From Xenopus tropicalis (taxonomy: Eukaryota > Chordata > Amphibia > Anura > Pipidae): a stretch of DNA of 64,000 nucleotides. The translations under genes were made by a program, and so were the position numbers. Below are positions 53,586 to 64,000 of this stretch, one piece after another. Below the pieces are notes generated by a model, which made no database searches, was not told the origin of the DNA, and saw only the letters and a program-made list of their open reading frames with translations. The stretch is from assembly GCF_000004195.4 (NCBI RefSeq), contig NC_030677.2, positions 178,224,872 to 178,288,871 on the forward strand, in the 5' to 3' direction. How positions within the stretch are numbered: the stretch's first letter is position 1; each line of letters opens with the position of its first letter.

Positions 53586-56500
53586 CAAGTGAGGGAATAC
53601 AGGGGTATGGGAGATAGCTCTCAGTACAAGTGAGGGAATACAGGGGTAGGGGAGATAGCTCTCAGTACAAGTGAGGGAATACAGGGGTAGGGGAGATAGC
53701 TCTCAGTACAAGTGAGGGAATACAGTGGTAGGGGAGATAGCTCTCAGTACAAGTGAGGGAATACAGGGGTAGGGGAGATAGCTCTCAGTACAAGTGAGGG
53801 AATACAGGGGTATGGGGGATAGCTCTCAGTACAAGTGAGGGAATACAGGGGTAGGGGAGATAGCTCTCAGTACAAGTGAGGGAATACAGGGGTATGGGAG
53901 ATAGCTCTCAGTACAAGTGAGGGAATACAGGGGTAGGGGAGATAGCTCTCAGTACAAGTGAGGGAATACAGGGGTATGGGGGATAGCTCTCAGTACAAGT
54001 GAGGGAATACAGGGGTAGGGGGGATAGCTCTCAGTACAAGTGAGGGAATACAGGGGTAGGGGAGATAGCTCTCAGTACAAGTGAGGGAATACAGGGGTAT
54101 GGGGGATAGCTCTCAGTACAAGTGAGGGAATACAGGGGTATGGGGGATAGCTCTCAGTACAAGTGAGGGAATACAGGGGTAGGGGAGATAGCTCTCAGTA
54201 CAAGTGAGGGAATACAGGGGTATGGGGGATAGCTCTCAGTACAAGTGAGGGAATACAGGGTTATGGGAGATAGCTCTCAGTACAAGTGAGGGAATACAGG
54301 GGTAGGGGAGATAGCTCTCAGTACAAGTGAGGGAATACAGGGGTATGGGAGATAGCTCTCAGTACAAGTGAGGGAATACAGGGGTATGGGAGATAGCTCT
54401 CAGTACAAGTGAGGGAATACAGGGTTATGGGAGATAGCTCTCAGTACAAGTGAGGGAATACAGGGTTATGGGAGATAGCTCTCAGTACAAGTGAGGGAAT
54501 ACAGGGTTATGGGAGATAGCTCTCAGTACAAGTGAGGGAATACAGGGTTATGGGAGATAGCTCTCAGTACAAGTGAGGGAATACAGGGGTAGGGGAGATA
54601 GCTCTCAGTACAAGTGAGGGAATACAGGGGTAGGGGAGATAGCTCTCAGTACAAGTGAGGGAATACAGGGTTATGGGAGATAGCTCTCAGTACAAGTGAG
54701 GGAATACAGGGGTATGGGAGATAGCTCTCAGTACAAGTGAGGGAATACAGGGGTAGGGGAGATAGCTCTCAGTACAAGTGAGGGAATACAGGGGTATGGG
54801 GGATAGCTCTCAGTACAAGTGAGGGAATACAGGGTTATGGGAGATAGCTCTCAGTACAAGTGAGGGAATACAGGGGCAGGGGAGATAGCTCTCAGTACAA
54901 GTGAGGGAATACAGGGGTATGGGAGATAGCTCTCAGTACAAGTGAGGGAATACAGGGGTAGGGGAGATAGCTCTCAGTACAAGTGAGGGAATACAGGGGT
55001 AGGGGAGATAGCTCTCAGTACAAGTGAGGGAATACAGGGTTATGGGAGATAGCTCTCAGTACAAGTGAGGGAATACAGGGGTAGGAGGGATAGCTCTCAG
55101 TACAAGTGAGGGAATACAGGGGTATGGGGGATAGCTCTCAGTACAAGTGAGGGAATACAGGGTTATGGGAGATAGCTCTCAGTACAAGTGAGGGAATACA
55201 GGGTTATGGGAGATAGCTCTCAGTACAAGTGAGGGAATACAGGGGTAGGGGAGATAGCTCTCAGTACAAGTGAGGGAATACAGGGGTATGGGAGATAGCT
55301 CTCAGTACAAGTGAGGGAATACAGGGGTAGGGGAGACAGCTCTCAGTACAAGTGAGGGAATACAGGGGTAGGGGAGATAGCTCTCAGTACAAGTGAGGGA
55401 ATACAGGGTTATGGGAGATAGCTCTCAGTACAAGTGAGGGAATACAGGGTTATGGGAGATAGCTCTCAGTACAAGTGAGGGAATACAGGGGTATGGGAGA
55501 TAGCTCTCAGTACAAGTGAGGGAATACAGGGGTAGGGGAGATAGCTCTCAGTACAAGTGAGGGAATACAGGGTTATGGGAGATAGCTCTCAGTACAAGTG
55601 AGGGAATACAGGGGTAGGGGAGATAGCTCTCAGTACAAGTGAGGGAATACAGGGGTAGGGGAGATAGCTCTCAGTACAAGTGAGGGAATACAGAGGTAGG
55701 GGAGATAGCTCTCAGTACAAGTGAGGGAATACAGGGGTATGGGAGATAGCTCTCAGTACAAGTGAGGGAATACAGGGGTATGGGAGATAGCTCTCAGTAC
55801 AAGTGAGGGAATACAGGGGTATGGGAGATAGCTCTCAGTACAAGTGAGGGAATACAGGGGTAGGGGAGATAGCTCTCAGTACAAGTGAGGGAATACAGGG
55901 GTAGGGGAGATAGCTCTCAGTACAAGTGAGGGAATACAGGGGTAGGGGAGATAGCTCTCAGTACAAGTGAGGGAATACAGGGGTATGGGGGATAGCTCTC
56001 AGTACAAGTGAGGGAATACAGGGGTAGGGGAGATAGCTCTCAGTACAAGTGAGGGAATACAGGGGTATGGGGGATAGCTCTCAGTACAAGTGAGGGAATA
56101 CAGGGGTAGGGGGGATAGCTCTCAGTACAAGTGAGGGAATACAGGGGTAGGGGAGATAGCTCTCAGTACAAGTGAGGGAATACAGGGTTATGGGAGATAG
56201 CTCTCAGTACAAGTGAGGGAATACAGGGGTAGGGGAGATAGCTCTCAGTACAAGTGAGGGAATACAGGGGTATGGGAGATAGCTCTCAGTACAAGTGAGG
56301 GAATACAGGGGTAGGGGAGATAGCTCTCAGTACAAGTGAGGGAATACAGGGTTATGGGAGATAGCTCTCAGTACAAGTGAGGGAATACAGGGGTAGGGGG
56401 GATAGCTCTCAGTACAAGTGAGGGAATACAGGGGTATGGGGGATAGCTCTCAGTACAAGTGAGGGAATACAGGGGTAGGGGAGATAGCTCTCAGTACAAG

Positions 56501-59161
56501 TGAGGGAATACAGGGGTATGGGGGATAGCTCTCAGTACAAGTGAGGGAATACAGGGGTATGGGGGATAGCTCTCAGTACAAGTGAGGGAATACAGGGGTA
56601 GGGGAGATAGCTCTCAGTACAAGTGAGGGAATACAGGGTTATGGGAGATAGCTCTCAGTACAAGTGAGGGAATACAGGGTTATGGGAGATAGCTCTCAGT
56701 ACAAGTGAGGGAATACAGGGTTATGGGAGATAGCTCTCAGTACAAGTGAGGGAATACAGGGTTATGGGAGATAGCTCTCAGTACAAGTGAGGGAATACAG
56801 GGGTAGGGGAGATAGCTCTCAGTACAAGTGAGGGAATACAGGGGTAGGGGAGATAGCTCTCAGTACAAGTGAGGGAATACAGGGTTATGGGAGATAGCTC
56901 TCAGTACAAGTGAGGGAATACAGGGGTATGGGAGATAGCTCTCAGTACAAGTGAGGGAATACAGGGGTAGGGGAGATAGCTCTCAGTACAAGTGAGGGAA
57001 TACAGGGGTATGGGGGATAGCTCTCAGTACAAGTGAGGGAATACAGGGTTATGGGAGATAGCTCTCAGTACAAGTGAGGGAATACAGGGGTAGGGGAGAT
57101 AGCTCTCAGTACAAGTGAGGGAATACAGGGGTATGGGAGATAGCTCTCAGTACAAGTGAGGGAATACAGGGGTAGGGGAGATAGCTCTCAGTACAAGTGA
57201 GGGAATACAGGGGTAGGGGAGATAGCTCTCAGTACAAGTGAGGGAATACAGGGGTAGGGGAGATAGCTCTCAGTACAAGTGAGGGAATACAGGGGTATGG
57301 GAGATAGCTCTCAGTACAAGTGAGGGAATACAGGGGTAGGGGAGATAGCTCTCAGTACAAGTGAGGGAATACAGGGGTAGGGGAGATAGCTCTCAGTACA
57401 AGTGAGGGAATACAGGGGTATGGGAGATAGCTCTCAGTACAAGTGAGGGAATACAGGGTTATGGGAGATAGCTCTCAGTACAAGTGAGGGAATACAGGGG
57501 TAGGAGGGATAGCTCTCAGTACAAGTGAGGGAATACAGGGGTATGGGGGATAGCTCTCAGTACAAGTGAGGGAATACAGGGTTATGGGAGATAGCTCTCA
57601 GTACAAGTGAGGGAATACAGGGTTATGGGAGATAGCTCTCAGTACAAGTGAGGGAATACAGGGGTAGGGGAGATAGCTCTCAGTACAAGTGAGGGAATAC
57701 AGGGGTATGGGAGATAGCTCTCAGTACAAGTGAGGGAATACAGGGGTAGGGGAGACAGCTCTCAGTACAAGTGAGGGAATACAGGGGTAGGGGAGATAGC
57801 TCTCAGTACAAGTGAGGGAATACAGGGTTATGGGAGATAGCTCTCAGTACAAGTGAGGGAATACAGGGTTATGGGAGATAGCTCTCAGTACAAGTGAGGG
57901 AATACAGGGGTATGGGAGATAGCTCTCAGTACAAGTGAGGGAATACAGGGGTAGGGGAGATAGCTCTCAGTACAAGTGAGGGAATACAGGGTTATGGGAG
58001 ATAGCTCTCAGTACAAGTGAGGGAATACAGGGGTAGGGGAGATAGCTCTCAGTACAAGTGAGGGAATACAGGGGTAGGGGAGATAGCTCTCAGTACAAGT
58101 GAGGGAATACAGGGGTAGGGGAGATAGCTCTCAGTACAAGTGAGGGAATACAGGGGTATGGGAGATAGCTCTCAGTACAAGTGAGGGAATACAGGGGTAT
58201 GGGAGATAGCTCTCAGTACAAGTGAGGGAATACAGGGGTATGGGAGATAGCTCTCAGTACAAGTGAGGGAATACAGGGGTAGGGGAGATAGCTCTCAGTA
58301 CAAGTGAGGGAATACAGGGGTAGGGGAGATAGCTCTCAGTACAAGTGAGGGAATACAGGGGTAGGGGAGATAGCTCTCAGTACAAGTGAGGGAATACAGG
58401 GGTAGGAGGGATAGCTCTAAGTACAAGTGAGGGAATACAGGGGTATGGGAGAAAGCTCTCAGTACAAGTGAGGGAATACAGGGGTAGGGGAGATAGCTCT
58501 CAGTACAAGTGAGGGAATACAGGGGTAGGGGAGATAGCTCTCAGTACAAGTGAGGGAATACAGGGGTAGGAGGGATAGCTCTAAGTACAAGTGAGGGAAT
58601 ACAGGGGTATGGGAGATAGCTCTCAGTACAAGTGAGGGAATACAGGGGTAGGGGAGATAGCTCTCAGTACAAGTGAGGGAACACAGGGGTAGGGGAGATA
58701 GCTCTCAGTACAAGTGAGGGAATACAGGGGTAGGGGAGATAGCTCTCAGTACAAGTGAGGGAATACAGGGGTAGGGGAGATAGCTCTCAGTACAAGTGAG
58801 GGAATACAGGGGTAGGGGAGATAGCTCTCAGTACAAGTGAGGGAATACAGGGGTAGGGGTGATAGCTCTCAGTACAAGTGAGGGAATACAGGGGTAGGGG
58901 AGATAGCTCTCAGTACAAGTGAGGGAATACAGGGGTAGGGGAGATAGCTCTCAGTACAAGTGAGGGAATACAGGGTTATGGGAGATAGCTCTCAGTACAA
59001 GTGAGGGAATACAGGGGTAGGGGAGATAGCTCTTAGTACAAGTGAGGGAATACAGGGGTAGGGGAGATAGCTCTCAGTACAAGTGAGGGAATACAGGGGT
59101 AGGGGAGATAGCTCTCAGTACAAGTGAGGGAATACAGGGTTATAGGAGATAGCGCTTAGTA
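53586..59161 (+). repeat. 41-bp minisatellite, 136 units, inside the LINE 3' region
   Basis: The unit is CAAGTGAGGGAATACAG plus a variable middle plus ATAGCTCTCAGTA. The array spans 5576 bp, exactly 136 x 41, so no net length change is visible. The common middles are GGGTAGGGGAG, GGGTATGGGAG, GGGTATGGGGG, GGTTATGGGAG and rarer GGGTAGGGGGG and GGGTAGGAGGG. Ordered variants show a higher-order duplication (see findings). The single-copy version lies in the sister LINE at 39811-39851. The plus strand is strongly G-rich. It has no coding potential: TAG occurs in the unit. Confidence 0.97.
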
Positions 59162-59335
59162 CAAGTTGATCCAGGGACTGGTTTGATTCCCATCTTGGAG
59201 TCAGGAAATAATTTTTTACCCCTCTGTGAAAACTTGTAGAGGCAGCTAAGCAGGTTATATATAGGCATAAATGGTTAAACTTGATGGACATGTGTCGTTT
59301 TTTAAACCTAACTTACTATGTTACTATGTAGTGTA

Positions 59336-60406
59336 TTGTGGTCATACTTTTGAAACCCCATTCTCTTACCCAAATCTTTTCATTGGCTATTTGTTTAAAC
59401 ACTGAATTCTGTGTGATTAAAGTTCAGAACTTGCATTAAGCCTCGCTTGTAACGGCAGCCATGTGCCTCACATGCAATTAAATCCACATAAAATTAAGGA
59501 AATGTTGCTGGCCCTTGAATAACCCAACTCATCACAAATTTGAATTGGCCAAAGAGAAAAAAATAGCTGTTAGAATAGCCCCTAGTTATTATTTTATAGC
59601 TATGAGTTTTAATAAGATGTCATATAAAGTTTATCTCTGATTATTTGATATTGTTTGACGTGTTTATTGCTACATTAAAAACAATGTTATTACAAACAAA
59701 TGTCATTCAGTTTTAAAAACCATGCTGTTCTGTAGTGCTTTTATATTTCGGGAGAAAAAAATGGCATGTCTCATTGAAATTATTTATTTCATCTTTTGTC
59801 TAGTATTCTCCTCTTTGTCTCTCTTTCCACACTCAGCGGAATGCTGTTGCTTAGGATATACATCAAAACAAGCAATGGCTGGCCATGCATTGGGGTAACG
59901 TGGAGCTTGGGAATTCATCAACATGACTACTCTTACACAAAGGATTTATAAAAAAAAAAATAGAAGCCCAAGTGAGATTTATAATTCTTTTCATTTCGGA
60001 TTGGGTAAAATGCTCATTGCAATTTTTTACAGTTATCTGTTTCTGAACTTTTTCTATGATTGGCTTACAAGGGGGAAAATCATGCAGAAATGTGTTCCCT
60101 GTGTTTTTCCACCGATGGGTTTTTGAATTAAGGAAAAGAGAAAGAAAAAAGAAATAAATGCTGTGTGCAGATGATTTTGACAGAGGCCATTATAGCTTTA
60201 CATATTCTGAGAATTGTTTGTATTTAGTGTTGGTATATTTTTAGAATATTGATCATCCTAACTTTATCTAAATCAGTATTTATATACACAAACATTGGCC
60301 ATAATGTGTTCATTTAAACAACAGGATTTACTATACCCCAGAATAAATATTTAACAAACAGATAGTTTATATTATGTTAAGTGACCTATAAAAGAATCTC
60401 GCCAAA
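59336..60406. other. Unique interval
   Basis: No repeat or gene is recognised; 59400-59560 has a conserved-non-coding look (inference). Confidence 0.35.
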
Positions 60407-60410
60407 CTAG

Positions 60411-61169
60411 TGTAACCCCTTCTTGGCACATTCACTTAATATGGGCTGTATTTTTCAGGAGATATGTGTTCTCAAAGAGTATTGATACTGGGAACTGGGA
60501 ACAGTGCAGTGCCTCCACCTAGTGGACACTGAGGAACACACCTCTAGGGGATTTCCACTAGGAAATAATAACACACAGTTTGCAGCAATATCAAACTTTA
60601 TATAACTTTGAAATAGAAGTAGAACAGTTTTAGGGATGACTGATACTCTTATCCTGGGGAACATGTGTGGGCTATCCACGGCTGTACTTTGCCCAGCCCC
60701 AACTTTGATCCGGATAGACCCCCAACCCTTTAATCAGTTCAGTCCCTTCCCAAAGAGCTCTTAATTCCCCCCAGGTAGCGCTACCTGCCCCAGAGTACCT
60801 CCCCCGGCTGCTCCCACGTAGCAGGTAACCGAGCAATACCTGTTCCTCAGGGGATACACACTGAGAGTTCCACAGAGAACTTTATATTCCCAGGCAGCCC
60901 AGCAGACTTTTATCCTTTCAAGTCTGAACTCACACAGTTTGTGTTGACTGCTCACTCTGGGTCTCTATCTCTGAACTGGCAAACAACAGCAGGGGCTCCC
61001 TTTATAAGCTGCTGGGCCCGCCCCTAGATTTTTGGCTCCAAAGCTTAGGCACACCTCTCCCAGACGTGCACTGGGGCAGCCAGCCAACCGGATCCCTCCC
61101 CAGGCTGTAGCTAGGCTGGATGAGATCACAGACTGAGAAACAGGGGACAGGGTTCTCTGATCCCCTACA
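60411..61169 (-). mobile_element. Solo LTR, probably Gypsy-type
   Basis: On the minus strand it starts TGTAGGGGATCAGAGAACC at 61169 and ends GGGGTTACA at 60411, giving TG...CA ends. It is flanked by a perfect 4-bp duplication CTAG (60407-60410 and 61170-61173). A TATA-like GCTTATAAAGGG (complement at about 61000-61009) lies about 160 bp from its start, as expected of an LTR promoter. It is more GC-rich than its flanks. No internal retroelement genes are adjacent, so this is a solo LTR left by recombination. A 4-bp target suggests Ty3/Gypsy rather than Copia (inference). The open frames at 60455-60679 and 60761-60955 are incidental. Confidence 0.75.
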
Positions 61170-61179
61170 CTAGAATATA

Positions 61180-61552
61180 TATATATCAGTAAATATTGCC
61201 CTTTTATATCCTTTCCCTTGAGCCACCATTTAGTGAGGGGCTGTGTGCTCCCTCAGAGATCAGCTGACAGGAAATAATGCAGCTCTAACTGTAACAGGAA
61301 GTAGTGTGGAAGTAAAAGGCAGAAAACTCTGTCCATTAATTGGCTGATATGGCCTAGTGAATCCTATGATCCCAGAAGGCGACTCTTATTTCTTAAAATG
61401 GCAATTTTCTATTTAGGATTGTCCAATAGCACATACTACTATATAAACATATTTTTAATAAAATGGTTTATTTACAAGAAACAGGGTTCTACATATGCGC
61501 AATATATTTTTTATAAAGACCTACATTGTTAGGGGGTATAGTTTTCTGTTAA
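61180..61552 (+). mobile_element. T2/Kolobok-like MITE, 5'-truncated
   Basis: It has the word order of a common Xenopus MITE as I remember it: CCTTGAGCCACCATTTAGTG, GGGGCTGTGTGCTCCCTCAG, TCTAACTGTAACAGGAAGTA, AATGGCAATTTTCTATTTAG, AAATGGTTTATTTACAAGAA, GACCTACATTGTT and GGGGGTATAGTTTTC. It ends at TTAA (61549-61552). The left end is missing; the solo LTR lies just to its left. Confidence 0.65.
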
Positions 61553-63326
61553 ATGAGATATATGGTACATTATATAAATCAATTCCAGCATGGATATCTG
61601 TCTGTCTGTAAAATTGTTGTTGGTGTAACTCTTTCCATAGTGCTGAGGTTTAAGGTAGAACCATACTCCAATACTATTCTTTGTACATGCACTCTTGAAT
61701 CTTTAATATGACCCCCACATATCTTTATTTTGCCCATTCAGCTTCTGCTCCCCCATTTTTACCTCTAGGCTCTCACTCTCCCCTCTTTACTGCGATTCTT
61801 AAAAAATAATTTTCTTCTTAGTTTTACTTTCTGTTACACATTTAGTACTTGTTACTCCTCTTTTGTTGTCTCATCTTTTTTGCCTCTCCCCAATCAATTG
61901 TTCAAGCCTTATGCTGACTGTTATGTACTCAGGGTTATGAAAGTTCCTCATCTCACTTAGTGGAAAAACCTTCTGTTATCCACTGCCCATGAAAGGGGAA
62001 ACTGCATTATTCTGACCCTGCACATGTGATATCATGGTGATGTTTGAAAAACAATTGGTTGGATAAATATCTGAAGCTATCTTTGAAGCAAGCAATCTGT
62101 GCAGTGGGGAAGAAAGCCCACTGGGTACTGTTCTTTGTAAAGTGAATAAACCAACAGTAAAATAGTTACAAGAAAACAGAGAATTTGAAATCACTATAAC
62201 TATATGAGATTTTTTTCTTGTATTTCCCTTGACTCTTATCTGTTAGTGCTAGTTGGCTGACCTAGAGGGAATATTGGCAACAGGCAGGGCCCTATATAGT
62301 GTATCATCTAGTGGAACCTGGCTGCAGATTACTGACAAAGACTTCCGTTTACTGAGGCAAGTACAATTTAGGAAAAAATTAAATTTCACTCCAACCCCCT
62401 CCCCCCCAAAATATATATTCATCTTTTTTTTTTTTAGTAACGTGAGCTGCAGTTGAGAAAAATCCCTTTCAGCATTTAAAAGCAAAAAAAATGTTTGGAT
62501 TAAAATTTGATTGACACCGTGCATATTCTTAAATCTCAAAATAATGTAGTTCATTTGTTTTTATGAGATTTGCTTTCAGTGGTGAAATATTTCAAATATC
62601 ATAACCCAAGATTTGTGACATACTGTAAATGACTGCGGATAGCCTAAAGAAAACAAGGATATGGGTTATTAGCACACTCGCGCTTTTGGCTGAAGCATTA
62701 ATGTCAGAATATAAGACCAAAGGATTTCCCATGGCATTTCAGGCATTTGGAAACTAAAGAACTGCATTGCTTAGAACATCACCAGCTGTGAAACACCAAT
62801 GTGATTTTATAGAAATAAAAACATCATGCTTTCATCTCTTGGGAAGGTGTATATATTCCACTCCATGAATCATTCTGGTTTAATACTCAGTATTATCACC
62901 TCCCTTTCAGACATTCTGTTTCAAGATCATGATACAGTCACCAGGTGATCAGGATGACATACAGTAGTTTATTTTTGAACATATTTCATACATGCTGATG
63001 TTATCTAGAGCTCTGTAGCTGCTTCTATGAGAAGGGAGACACTGGGTAGTCTTTTTTACTTTTAAATGCACAATATATACTGTGTTTAATACTCGCCTTG
63101 CACTTTCACTTTTTCTTGAAAAGTTAATCTTGTGTCTCTCTATTGGATCTGCTTGTAAGCAGGACTGTTAAAATTATATTGATAATTAATTATGGAAATT
63201 GTCCTATTAGTGTTTGGTTGTTCTTCAAGGCTTCTCTAAGGGCTTTACGCTCCTGTGCGCACATTAACAGTCACTTATAGGGAATCTGAGCAAAATCACC
63301 TGTTCTTACAGGTCAGAAGTGAGATT
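61553..63326. other. Unique interval
   Basis: No gene, array or complete transposon is recognised. The open frames at 61976-62194 and 62249-62554 show no domain. Confidence 0.4.
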
Positions 63327-63334
63327 CAGTATCA

Positions 63335-63430
63335 ACACTGGGCAAATGTTATTAAGTGCGGTAACCCACAGCAACCAATTAGCAATTAGCTTTCTGTCTA
63401 CTGCAGATAGAGTAATGAAAGGAAATTCTA
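63335..63430. repeat. MITE scrap (GTAACCCACAGCAACCAATTAGC)
   Basis: AAGTGCGGTAACCCACAGCA and CAACCAATTAGCAATTAGC resemble the GTTGCCCAGGGCAACAAATC core of the MITE at 23278-23466. No termini are preserved. The frame at 63319-63522 runs across it. Confidence 0.4.
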
Positions 63431-63527
63431 TGGACAATGCCACCTCAGCGGTCCTAGCTGCCCAGTTGATGCTGGCCCATGGCTCTCCCCGCATTTCCAT
63501 TTTTCTTGTCGGAGGAGGGTGAAGGGG

Positions 63528-63660
63528 TCGCTAGTGCAGGAAACACAATAGCACTTTCTGCACTAGAAGAGTTGAAATTCTGATTTAAAAATCAGAATTT
63601 CGGCTCTTTAAGTTACCAGCAGCAGCTTTTTGCTACCCACACCGGGCTTATGGCAGCAGC
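63528..63660. repeat. Dispersed repeat related to 39370-39620
   Basis: It contains TCGCTAGTGCAGGAAACAC, TAGAAGAGTTGAAATTCTG and a hairpin ATTCTGATTT/AAATCAGAAT at 63579-63600. Confidence 0.45.
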
Positions 63661-63699
63661 ACCCCTATGGATGCAAATATGCATTACATTGTTATCATT

Positions 63700-64000
63700 A
63701 AAAGGGATCAATTGATGCTGTAATAAATAATAATAAGGCCACTGACAAACAAGAGAACTAGTCGCTTGTAATAAAGTGCCTTTAGCGTGGGCAACTTATC
63801 TCCTTCAACTGCTTCCTGAGGTAGCCCAAAATTGCCTCATGACGAAACGTTGGACTAACTCCGAAAGTAGGCGCGCCGCCTATGTGTCCCCACCATTGAT
63901 TTGACTTTGGCCGGTGGGAAGGAAACAAGGTATGTTTTGTCACCTGGAATAGCCACAATTTATCATGGGTGACAAAACGTCCCATGTGTCATTTTCCTAA
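63700..64000 (+). repeat. Repeat with GACGAAACGTTGG core, running off the window
   Basis: CCTTTAGCGTGGGCAACTTA, CTTCCTGAGGTAGCCC, CATGACGAAACGTTGGAC and TAGGCGCGCCGCCTATG are followed by a hairpin: GTTTTGTCACC (about 63933) inverted as GGTGACAAAAC (about 63969). I recognise the layout as a dispersed Xenopus repeat but cannot name its class. It may continue beyond the window. Confidence 0.5.

Larger units (their letters stand above)
52655..59335 (+). mobile_element. CR1-like LINE, interrupted and expanded
   Basis: One LINE copy in three pieces: reverse-transcriptase end (52655-52840), continuation (53347-53585) and 3' tail (59162-59335). It is split by a TTAA-flanked MITE (52837-53346) and swollen by the 41-bp array (53586-59161). 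Removing the MITE and one TTAA restores GTGCTTAAGGGGTGATATTA, continuous with LINE sequence. The continuation has ATGCTTTATTTACCAGTAGG, GAGGGCACCCACTCCGATTA and TTCAAGAAGGGGCTGGATGG; the tail has CAGGGACTGGTTTGATTCCC, ATCTTGGAGTCAGG and TTACTATGTTACTATGTAG. All match the order in 39622-40054. Confidence 0.85.

Noticed and set aside
53586..59161. Regularly spaced repeats suggestive of a CRISPR array
   Set aside because: Units are directly adjacent with no unique spacers, the context is a eukaryotic LINE, and there are no cas genes. It is a minisatellite. The same applies to 5680-6994.
60455..60955. Two minus-strand open frames of 74 and 64 codons
   Set aside because: Both lie within the solo LTR and show no gag or pol similarity.

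Overview
The window looks like a gene-poor, AT-rich stretch of a vertebrate nuclear genome, most likely a pipid frog (Xenopus). I base this on repeat families I recognise as Xenopus-like: MITEs starting GGGGCACATTTACTAA, TTAA-flanked elements starting AAAGGGGTGG, CAGGTATGGGA elements and TAGTGATGAGCGAAT elements. I cannot tell which Xenopus species it is. I found no host protein-coding exon, tRNA or rRNA. Every open reading frame is short and either lies in a repeat or lacks any family signature. The only recognisable protein remnants are decayed LINE reverse-transcriptase or ORF2 pieces (10.4, 30.9, 33.4-34.3 and 52.7 kb). The window is intergenic or intronic.

Layout. 0-5 kb: a Harbinger-like MITE, a T2/Kolobok-like MITE and decayed copies of other MITEs. 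5.7-7.2 kb: a 52-bp minisatellite (25 units) joined to half a Harbinger-like MITE. 8.4-16.4 kb: hAT-like MITEs and an L2-type LINE remnant. 20.7-23.5 kb: a cluster of Harbinger-like MITEs, one carrying ten 52-bp units and its neighbour carrying one. 27-31 kb: small MITEs, a 12-bp minisatellite and a LINE reverse-transcriptase remnant. 33.2-34.3 kb: a 5'-truncated L1/Tx1-type LINE with tail and target duplication, next to an L2-like remnant. 35-40 kb: hAT- and TTAA-type MITEs and a CR1-like LINE 3' end. 40.5-42.7 kb: a 2.2-kb hAT-like element with an 8-bp target duplication, holding a 13-bp and a 43-bp minisatellite and a nested MITE. 46.8-52.1 kb: a 5.3-kb piggyBac-like element holding a roughly 384-bp satellite, a 154-bp hairpin palindrome and palindromic ends. 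52.6-59.3 kb: a CR1-like LINE interrupted by a TTAA-type MITE and swollen by a 41-bp minisatellite of 136 units. 60.4-61.2 kb: a solo LTR. The rest is unique-looking DNA, parts of which resemble conserved non-coding elements.

The main theme is that tandem arrays in this window were born inside transposable elements. Four unrelated classes (Harbinger-like MITE, hAT, piggyBac, CR1-like LINE) each carry an internal array. For two of them the window also holds the unexpanded state. The CR1-like LINE at 39.6 kb has exactly one 41-bp unit bounded by CAAGT direct repeats. The Harbinger-like MITEs show zero, one, ten and 25 copies of the 52-bp unit. The 41-bp array also has a higher-order duplication of more than 2 kb.
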